The notes beneath the pieces were generated by a model, which was given only the letters and a program-made list of their open reading frames with translations, was not told where the DNA came from and did no database searches. A stretch of 64,000 bases of DNA from Aquificaceae bacterium (GTDB taxonomy: Bacteria; Aquificota; Aquificia; Aquificales; Aquificaceae), in assembly GCA_026981975.1 (NCBI GenBank), contig JALSHV010000014.1, positions 1 through 64,000 of the forward strand. The letters are read 5' to 3'. The position numbers and the translations under genes were made by a program. Below, in pieces: positions 29,401 to 36,197 of the stretch (the stretch's first letter is position 1; the number at the start of each line of letters is the position of its first letter).

Positions 29401-31133
29401 GCTTTTTCTCCTCCGAGCTTTTCGTATTTCATGATGCTCCAGAAAAGAGAGGCTACCAGAGCGAAGAATATAAGTGTTACAGCAGAAACCACTAAGGAGG
29501 CAAATCCGTGTGTTGGCAGATAGGCTTCAGGGCTTGTATCTTTCATTATTCCGTAAATATGCCAATGCTGTCTTCCGCCTGATCTTATATAACCCATAAG
29601 CCCCATAAGCCATGTGAAAGTTACCATCATAGCTATAAGAGCATATTGAGATCTTTCCGGCATTTGTCCCCATCTGGGTTCACCAAGAGTTCTTGCGTTT
29701 TTATACATCAAGGAATCAAGAACGTAAATTGCTATGATAGCTAAGAAGAAAATACCGAACTGTATGGGAGAGATGATTTTGACTCTTACCACCGCTGGAA
29801 CCATATAACTGTATACACCTAATCCTATAAGAACCGCTGAAGATCCGAACATAAGTAAAACTCTGAGAAACTTACCAAATCCCGCCCAGGAAACGGTGGG
29901 TTCTTTGTTACTTAGTCTGAAAATCTCATAACTTAAAAACGTAGCTAAGAAGGAAATAGTAACAGCGGTATTCTTAGCTGCCATGACACCGAGCTTTCCT
30001 AAGATAGGGTGGTAAGCTCCTATTCTTCTTGCCTCTTCCAAACTCAAAGCTACACTATGGGGAGTGAGCCACACTGCGTATCCGAGCATAACCACTATAA
30101 AGAGAAACTTTACGTATCTGAAATATCTTTCTCCACCGGGCATTTTGTTAAGAGAAACCCAGAGGTAGTAGTTAACAAATAAAAGAATAGCTCCAATGAG
30201 TATAGCCTGCATAACCCACAGCCACGCGTAAAAACCTCCCATAAGCTGAATTCCCATTTGTTCGTTGAAAGCGTAAATTTCTACTCCCAAAAGGTAACCT
30301 ATGGGAGGTAAGATAACCAAGAACCCTATGGCTATCATAGAAGAGATATAACCCATCCAATCGTAATAGGCTTTCTCTTCTTGGGTTTTTGCTGTTATAA
30401 ATCTGTAAGCTGCGTAAGCTGCTCCAAGTCCTGCTCCGAAAACAACGTTTGCTACAAGCCTATGCAGGGTAAGAGGTATCCACATATAGGTGTTTATCGC
30501 ACCCCACCTGCTTACAAGTTCTCCTGTTTCTGTCACACCTCCGGGTGTTGTCATAAAACCTATCCATGCATTGGGAACTAACAGGAGAAGGGTTCCCAGA
30601 ACGTTGAGCATAACACCCATAAGAATATGCAATCCTTTTCTATCCTGCATTTTGTGCCAGGAGTAGAAGTAAAGGTAACAGAAGAAAACTTCTCCATACA
30701 TAAAGGCTATGTAAACCCACCACGTGGGACCGAGTATCTTTATCATGTAATCCACGAACTTAGGGTAAAGAATCGGTAAACTTACCATAAGCACTGTTCC
30801 CAGAATAGCCGTTATGGTGTAAGCAAGGGTAAAGAGTTTTGCAAAGTCATAGGCTATTCTGTCAAGTCTTTCATCTTTCCTTCTCCAACCGAGAAATTCC
30901 ATTGCAACGGCGAATATGGGAACTCCTAAGACAAAGGCAGCAAAGTTAAGATGCAACTGGGCTACTATCCAAACCCAAACCCTGCTACCTAAGAGAGGGA
31001 ATTGCCGATAACCGTCCTCCGCTGGGGGAAGGATTCCCTTTAACAGATATATGCCTATGAATCCTATAATTAAGAAAATAGTTATTTTTACAATACCCTT
31101 TATTATTCCCTGAGCGACCTTCCCCTCACCCAT
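29397..31133 (-). CDS. Cytochrome bd-like subunit I (CydA superfamily), divergent
   Basis: AQLHLNFAAFVLGVPIFAVAMEFLGW, MYGEVFFCYLYFYSWHKMQ, IPLTLHRLVANVVFGAG, SGGRQHWHIYGIM; no CydB in window. Confidence 0.8.
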   Translation of the reverse strand: MGEGKVAQGIIKGIVKITIFLIIGFIGIYLLKGILPPAEDGYRQFPLLGSRVWVWIVAQLHLNFAAFVLGVPIFAVAMEFLGWRRKDERLDRIAYDFAKLFTLAYTITAILGTVLMVSLPILYPKFVDYMIKILGPTWWVYIAFMYGEVFFCYLYFYSWHKMQDRKGLHILMGVMLNVLGTLLLLVPNAWIGFMTTPGGVTETGELVSRWGAINTYMWIPLTLHRLVANVVFGAGLGAAYAAYRFITAKTQEEKAYYDWMGYISSMIAIGFLVILPPIGYLLGVEIYAFNEQMGIQLMGGFYAWLWVMQAILIGAILLFVNYYLWVSLNKMPGGERYFRYVKFLFIVVMLGYAVWLTPHSVALSLEEARRIGAYHPILGKLGVMAAKNTAVTISFLATFLSYEIFRLSNKEPTVSWAGFGKFLRVLLMFGSSAVLIGLGVYSYMVPAVVRVKIISPIQFGIFFLAIIAIYVLDSLMYKNARTLGEPRWGQMPERSQYALIAMMVTFTWLMGLMGYIRSGGRQHWHIYGIMKDTSPEAYLPTHGFASLVVSAVTLIFFALVASLFWSIMKYEKLGGEKA

Positions 31134-31145
31134 GGTTTATACCTC

Positions 31146-31883
31146 TCACTTTTTCTCTTTCTTTTTCAGTGTTACATTAACGGTTGTAGTTTTACCCGCT
31201 TTCACTTCAACCTCTTTGACTACTTCCTTCATGCCGGGATGCCATATCCAGAGCTTGTATTTACCGGGAGGAATATCTTTAATTACAAATTCACCCTTTG
31301 AATTAGTAACAGTAGCGTAAGGGTGCTTGGAGATATAGACGTATCCCCACATCCAAGCGTGAGCGTCACACTTTACTTTGTGAAGCCCAGAAGTCCTTAT
31401 TGGCTTTCTTATTACCTGTCCTTTCTTAGGAAGTGCAAGGTTGTAAGCGGTTCTTTCTTTACCCTTTTTGAGAATCTTGTTTATATGAGTATTGTGTAAG
31501 AAAGGATCACTGTTAGTAAATACAAACTTGTTACCCTTTTTCTTAAAACATACCTGAACCAATGGTTCAAAGTAACAGTCTTTATTGTCTATTACACAAT
31601 CCTGCTTAGGAATGGGTTTGCCCTTTTTAATTTTCTTAATAGCTACAATGGCATTCTTTAAACCCAGATCAGGTGCTATTTCGTAAAGTCTGGCTGGCTT
31701 ACTTGTTCCGCAAAAATCTGTATTCTTAGTTATTGTAAGAACGGGATCCTTATACTTTTTTGCTGCTTTGATCTTTCCTTTAATCACACCTCCGTTTTTT
31801 ACCTCAATCTCCTTGTAAGGAAAGGCTGCTCCACTTAGGAACAAAACAGCTACCCCTAAGAGTCTGATACCAAGTTTTGTCAT
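31146..31883 (-). CDS. Cupredoxin-like periplasmic protein with carboxypeptidase-regulatory-like C-terminal domain
   Basis: Signal peptide; HNTHI...KVKCDAHAWMWGYVYISKHPYATVTNSKGEFVIKDIPPGKYKLWIWHPG. Confidence 0.75.
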   Translation of the reverse strand: MTKLGIRLLGVAVLFLSGAAFPYKEIEVKNGGVIKGKIKAAKKYKDPVLTITKNTDFCGTSKPARLYEIAPDLGLKNAIVAIKKIKKGKPIPKQDCVIDNKDCYFEPLVQVCFKKKGNKFVFTNSDPFLHNTHINKILKKGKERTAYNLALPKKGQVIRKPIRTSGLHKVKCDAHAWMWGYVYISKHPYATVTNSKGEFVIKDIPPGKYKLWIWHPGMKEVVKEVEVKAGKTTTVNVTLKKKEKK

Positions 31884-31932
31884 GACAACACCTCCCTTGA
31901 ATTTATATTAACACAAGTTCTTGATGATAAAT

Positions 31933-32409
31933 TCATTTTCTCTCCATGATTAGTTTAACACTTTTCTCCAATTCTTCTTCAAGAATATAGTGTTCTACCA
32001 CTTGACGAACTATTCCTTCCTTATCTATAAAAACTATAACAGGCACAAAGTTTATACCGTATGCCCTTATGAGCTTCTGATCGTTGCCCGCAAACATGGG
32101 AAAGGGAAGATCAAAGGCTCTTTTATAAGCTTTTATAAGTCTGCTGTCTCTTGCCATGACATTTATAGTCAAAATTCTTACCTTATCCCCGTATTTTTTA
32201 TGAACTCTTTTAAGAAAAGCTATTATTTGAGTGCAATAATGACACGCGTTATGGGTAAAGTAAATAATAGTAGGCCTGTCTATGAACTTACCAAAATCAA
32301 CCCGCTTATCCTTTTCATCAAGAAGTTCAAAAGTAGGTGCTTTTTCCCCAATTTTAACTGAAGAGAATACAAAAGCTGTTACTGCCAAGAGTCCTAATAA
32401 AAGCTTCAC
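31933..32409 (-). CDS. Periplasmic thioredoxin-fold protein (TlpA/ResA type, CHYC)
   Basis: Signal peptide; IIYFTHNACHYCTQIIAFLKRV...INFVPVIVFIDKEG. Confidence 0.85.
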   Translation of the reverse strand: MKLLLGLLAVTAFVFSSVKIGEKAPTFELLDEKDKRVDFGKFIDRPTIIYFTHNACHYCTQIIAFLKRVHKKYGDKVRILTINVMARDSRLIKAYKRAFDLPFPMFAGNDQKLIRAYGINFVPVIVFIDKEGIVRQVVEHYILEEELEKSVKLIMERK

Positions 32410-33407
32410 TTCTCCACCTCCATATCTAAAAGTTTGTAGGAAAGAACATTTCTGTAATGATGTCCGTATATTGCGGGAATTCCATCTTCTTCTTCTATAT
32501 GGGTATAGGCAAAAAGACTTAGGGGTTCAACCTGCGGAGGTTCCAGCTTGAATCCTCTACCTCTGGACAGTCTTATTCTGTTAGGTGGTATTGCTCCGAA
32601 ATAGAACTCCGCAAGTTCTGGCCTTTTTTTAGCCTCCGCAAGATCCGCGGGTATCCATTTCTTACCGTCATAAAAACGAACCCAACTTATTGTTTTTAGA
32701 CAATCTGCTTCATAGCTGTCTTGATCTTTAAGTTCCGAAGGATAGGGAAGTATAAGTCCTTCTTCCCAAGATACTGGAATTTTTTTATACATGAGCATAC
32801 TTCTAAAAAGTGCATGAAACTCATCACATCTGCCTATCTTCTGCTCAAAGGTTAAAATACTTACCCCTCTTCCGCACACACCTTCTATATGCTTTGTTCT
32901 TCTGATTATAGCTTTATAGATTTTTTTTGCTATCTTTACAGGATCTTTCTCTCCCGCTGTGACTTTATCTGTAAAATTTTCTATTTCTTTGTTCCAAACT
33001 TCCCATTCTGAAGGTTGAAGACAAAGCTCCACTTTCAGAGAGGGATCTTTCACTGCTTTTTCCCTTTTTCTTGTAATTCTAAATTTAATAACTATTTCCG
33101 ACTCTCCTATTTTATCCCTTTCTATAAAAAGGGATCTGTTTCCCCACACTTTTTCTTCCGTTATTCTGTAAGGATAAGGAGATATAACTTTAAAATTACT
33201 TACTTCCTGAGCGTGATCCGTAGGAGGAATCGGAATCCACATCTTGACCTTTTTGAGAGGTTTCAGAATTTTAGTATAGTGAGTTATATCAAGAGTTACG
33301 GACTTTACCTTGCTGTCTTCTAAACGACGTGATAGAACACCAGTCGTTGGAGTCAAGCTTGCTATAAGTAAGAGCGTAAGGACTTCTCTTCTGTTCAGTT
33401 CTCTCAC
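32406..33407 (-). CDS. Transglutaminase-like domain protein, exported
   Basis: Signal-like N-terminus; GRCDEFHALFRSML catalytic-Cys motif; GTG start overlapping upstream stop (GTGA). Confidence 0.75.
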   Translation of the reverse strand: MRELNRREVLTLLLIASLTPTTGVLSRRLEDSKVKSVTLDITHYTKILKPLKKVKMWIPIPPTDHAQEVSNFKVISPYPYRITEEKVWGNRSLFIERDKIGESEIVIKFRITRKREKAVKDPSLKVELCLQPSEWEVWNKEIENFTDKVTAGEKDPVKIAKKIYKAIIRRTKHIEGVCGRGVSILTFEQKIGRCDEFHALFRSMLMYKKIPVSWEEGLILPYPSELKDQDSYEADCLKTISWVRFYDGKKWIPADLAEAKKRPELAEFYFGAIPPNRIRLSRGRGFKLEPPQVEPLSLFAYTHIEEEDGIPAIYGHHYRNVLSYKLLDMEVEK

Positions 33408-33799
33408 CTGACTACCTCCCCACTTATACCGAGAATGACTATTCTTTTGTTTGGATCGTTGGTTCTTACTTCCACTGTTTTAAACATTCTCCCTATACCC
33501 ACTACTTCTACTCCTGTATCTATAATCACTTCAATGCTACCTTCCTCACCCGGTTTAATCTCCGCCAAACTGGCGGAGGCTTTTGTGCAAATACTTCAGG
33601 CAGGAGTGAGACTTATTATTCTTAAAATACTGTTACCCTCGTTTCTGAATTTAAACTCAGCTTTTACCTTTTCTCCTTTTTTAACTTTACCAACTTCTAC
33701 AATTGTTTTCTCAAAAACAATTTTTGGCACGTCAGCAGAAAACAAAGGGAGAACTAAAGTGCTAATCACCAAGAGAAATAGTAAGTTTAACTTCCTCAT
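33404..33799 (-). CDS. DUF1573-like exported protein, candidate selenoprotein with in-frame UGA (33598-33596); translation MRKLNLLFLLVISTLVLPLFSADVPKIVFEKTIVEVGKVKKGEKVKAEFKFRNEGNSILRIISLTPA-U-SICTKASASLAEIKPGEEGSIEVIIDTGVEVVGIGRMFKTVEVRTNDPNKRIVILGISGEVVR
   Basis: ATG 33799 with GGAGG; same frame continues 63 codons past the UGA to TGA 33406-33404, which overlaps the next gene's GTG. DUF1573-like pattern on both sides of the UGA. Confidence 0.8.
33560..33578 (-). promoter_or_regulatory. Candidate bacterial SECIS hairpin CUCCGCCA-GUU-UGGCGGAG
   Basis: Perfect 8-bp stem, 3-nt loop beginning GU; 25 nt between the UGA and the loop. Confidence 0.75.
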
Positions 33800-34484
33800 C
33801 TTTTTTTACCTCCACCTCAAACTCTTTGATACCGAAGGCTTCCTGCCAGACTTTGAGTTTATATCTACCCTCGGGTATATTTTTTATCTCAAAAGTTCCT
33901 GCGGAATCGGTAATGTCCGCATAAGGGTGGTCAAAAACAAAAATGTAGCCTCTTATCCAAGGGTGAGCGTTGGATCTTACGTATATAAAACCTGTTTTTT
34001 CCTGATATCTGTGGAATTTCTTAATAGGTCTTTTAAGGATCATTCCCTTCTGAGGAAGCGCAAGGTTGTAAATGGTAGCACCTGTTTCAAGAGGACGGGT
34101 TTTCCTTTTCTTTTTGTAAGCGAGTTCTATTTTAAGCTGGACGGTGTGGAGAATAGGATCTTCGTTTTTTATTATGTAATTCCCTCCTACAAAACCTATA
34201 CTGACAAGAGGAATTACCTTGCAGTCTTTTACAGTTATTCTCACATCTCTGTTTGAAGGAAGTTTACCTTTCGCCCCTTCTACCCACACAACAGCGTTTT
34301 TAACCCCTCCATCTGCACTTCGCTCCAGTTTATTTATCTTTACTTTTTCCCCGCATATAAGAGCGTCGGTTTTAACTTCCACGATTTCTACCGGTGGAGG
34401 CTTCCCTTTGTAAACTACTTTTCCCTTAATTACCCCCGCGAATAGAGTTCCACTTAGGATAATTAACGCAAACAACGCTCTCAT
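33762..34484 (-). CDS. Cupredoxin-like periplasmic protein, paralogue with degenerate copper site
   Basis: Same architecture as 31146..31883, but RSNAHPWIRGYIFV replaces KCDAHAWMWGYVYI. Confidence 0.7.
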   Translation of the reverse strand: MRALFALIILSGTLFAGVIKGKVVYKGKPPPVEIVEVKTDALICGEKVKINKLERSADGGVKNAVVWVEGAKGKLPSNRDVRITVKDCKVIPLVSIGFVGGNYIIKNEDPILHTVQLKIELAYKKKRKTRPLETGATIYNLALPQKGMILKRPIKKFHRYQEKTGFIYVRSNAHPWIRGYIFVFDHPYADITDSAGTFEIKNIPEGRYKLKVWQEAFGIKEFEVEVKKDEEVKLTISLGD

Positions 34485-35308
34485 CTCTCAAACCTCCTTT
34501 TGAACAATCCGTATCCTACGTAAAGCGGAACCAGGATCCATAAGAACAGCATAGCCCATAAAAAAGAAGGCTTTACATAAGAAGGTAGTTCTACAGTAAT
34601 AAAGCCGAGCATGGCTTTAAGTTCACCTACGGAAAGTAGATTTATAATTCTAAACACATCTGTGGGATTTAAAAGTAGTAAGACGGTAAACAGTGTTTCC
34701 GAAAACATTCCCTTAGTGAGAACGAGAATTCCCAAAAGAAACAGATCGTAGAGAATTACAAGCATTAACCACAAAAATACAGCGGAGATAACTATTTTTG
34801 TTTTTTCCAACAGGAGTGTTGAAAGCAGGAAGGACAGAGAAAGTAAAGAAAATCCTAAAAGTAATGAAGATAGAAACAGAATCAGTAATGAAGGAACAAC
34901 TTCCATTCCAAAGCGAAGAAACAGAAGAACAGAAGTGGGAGCAAATCCGAAGGCTACAGTAAAGGTAAGGATAAGACTTTGACCTAAGAATTTACCAATC
35001 CACATATCCCATGGTGAGATCACGGAAGCCATTATTATTTCAAAGGTTCCCTTTTCCTTTTCCTCTGCAATTGCGCTTGTTCCCAGCAAGAGGGATAAAA
35101 GGGGAATAAAGTAAGTTATAAGACTTATAAGACTAACAGTTATAGCTTCAAATTTTCTAAATCCCACTATACCCGCGGGAGATCCCCCGAAATACGCTAT
35201 ACTCAGGGTAAAAAGTGCCAAAGCTACTGAGGCTATTTGAATCCAGCGATTTCTGTATTTGTCAAGTCTCTCCTTCCATACAACCGCCTTTACAGCTTCA
35301 CTTAGCAC
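34481..35308 (-). CDS. nosY: NosY-like ABC permease
   Basis: TSAIAEEKEKGTFEIIMASVISPWDMWIGKFLGQ; adjacent to NosF and NosD. Confidence 0.85.
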   Translation of the reverse strand: MLSEAVKAVVWKERLDKYRNRWIQIASVALALFTLSIAYFGGSPAGIVGFRKFEAITVSLISLITYFIPLLSLLLGTSAIAEEKEKGTFEIIMASVISPWDMWIGKFLGQSLILTFTVAFGFAPTSVLLFLRFGMEVVPSLLILFLSSLLLGFSLLSLSFLLSTLLLEKTKIVISAVFLWLMLVILYDLFLLGILVLTKGMFSETLFTVLLLLNPTDVFRIINLLSVGELKAMLGFITVELPSYVKPSFLWAMLFLWILVPLYVGYGLFKRRFER

Positions 35309-36197
35309 TGAAGAACACCTCCTCTAAGGACGGTTCTCTGACCCTTATATCGTATATGTTTTCTTCCAGTTCACCCAGTTTCATTAAAAACTCCACTTTT
35401 CTATCAACTGGAACTTCAGCGGTTACAAGATCTCCTTTTACCTTAACTTCCTCAGCTCCTATTTTTTTCAAGTGCAAACTTATTTCCTCCGCTTTACCTT
35501 TGATTTTAAGTAAAAACAGTATAGGAAGGTTAAGACTCATATAAAGTTCTTCAAGAGAACCCACAGCTTTGAGTCTGCCTTCTTTTAAGATAACAACTTT
35601 ATCAACTCTATTTTCTATCTCCGCAAGTATATGAGTGGATATTATTACAGTAGCACCGTGATTCTTCCTGAGGGTTTCAATAATACTGTAAAAACTTCTT
35701 ACACCTTCAGGATCCAAGCCTGACGTAGGTTCGTCCAGTATCAGCATCTTAGGTTCTCCTAAGAGAGCTTGCATTAAGTTTATACGCTGTTTCATTCCCT
35801 TTGAATACTCACCCACTCTTCTGTTTAAAGTTTCTTCGGAAAGCAGATTAAGAGATATGACTTTGCGGATCTCTTTTTCACCGTATCCTTTGATGCGAGC
35901 GAAAAATTTCAAAGTTTCCATACCTGTGAGATTATCGTAAAAAGAAACCCTTTCAGGCATGTAACCTGTTTTCCTGCGAAAAGATATCCATTCTTCTGTT
36001 GAAGGTTCCCGGGAGTTTATCAGAATTCTACCCGATGTCGGCTTTTCCAATCCCAGCAGTATTCTCATAAGAGTTGTCTTACCAGCTCCGTTGGGACCCA
36101 CAAGTCCTAAGAATTCTCCTTCTCTTATCTGTAATGAAATACCCTTTAGAGCCCTTACAGAGCCGTAAGCCTTTTCTACCTCAGCGAGTTCTATCAT
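35298..36197 (-). CDS. nosF: NosF-like ABC ATPase
   Basis: GLVGPNGAGKTTLMRILLGLEKPTSGRI...YSKGMKQRINLMQALLGEPKMLILDEPTSGLDPEG. Confidence 0.9.
   Translation of the reverse strand: MIELAEVEKAYGSVRALKGISLQIREGEFLGLVGPNGAGKTTLMRILLGLEKPTSGRILINSREPSTEEWISFRRKTGYMPERVSFYDNLTGMETLKFFARIKGYGEKEIRKVISLNLLSEETLNRRVGEYSKGMKQRINLMQALLGEPKMLILDEPTSGLDPEGVRSFYSIIETLRKNHGATVIISTHILAEIENRVDKVVILKEGRLKAVGSLEELYMSLNLPILFLLKIKGKAEEISLHLKKIGAEEVKVKGDLVTAEVPVDRKVEFLMKLGELEENIYDIRVREPSLEEVFFSAK

Noticed and set aside
33596-33799. DUF1573-like ORF as a truncated pseudogene or 67-aa protein
   Set aside because: Frame stays intact beyond the UGA for 63 codons with family-like sequence, a GTGA junction to the next gene and a SECIS-like hairpin. 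Decay would be unlikely to leave all of these.
33435-34256. 273-aa plus-strand ORF opposite the selenoprotein candidate and cupredoxin-like gene
   Set aside because: Low-complexity antisense translation with no recognisable domain; better explained by the minus-strand genes with RBS and signal peptides.
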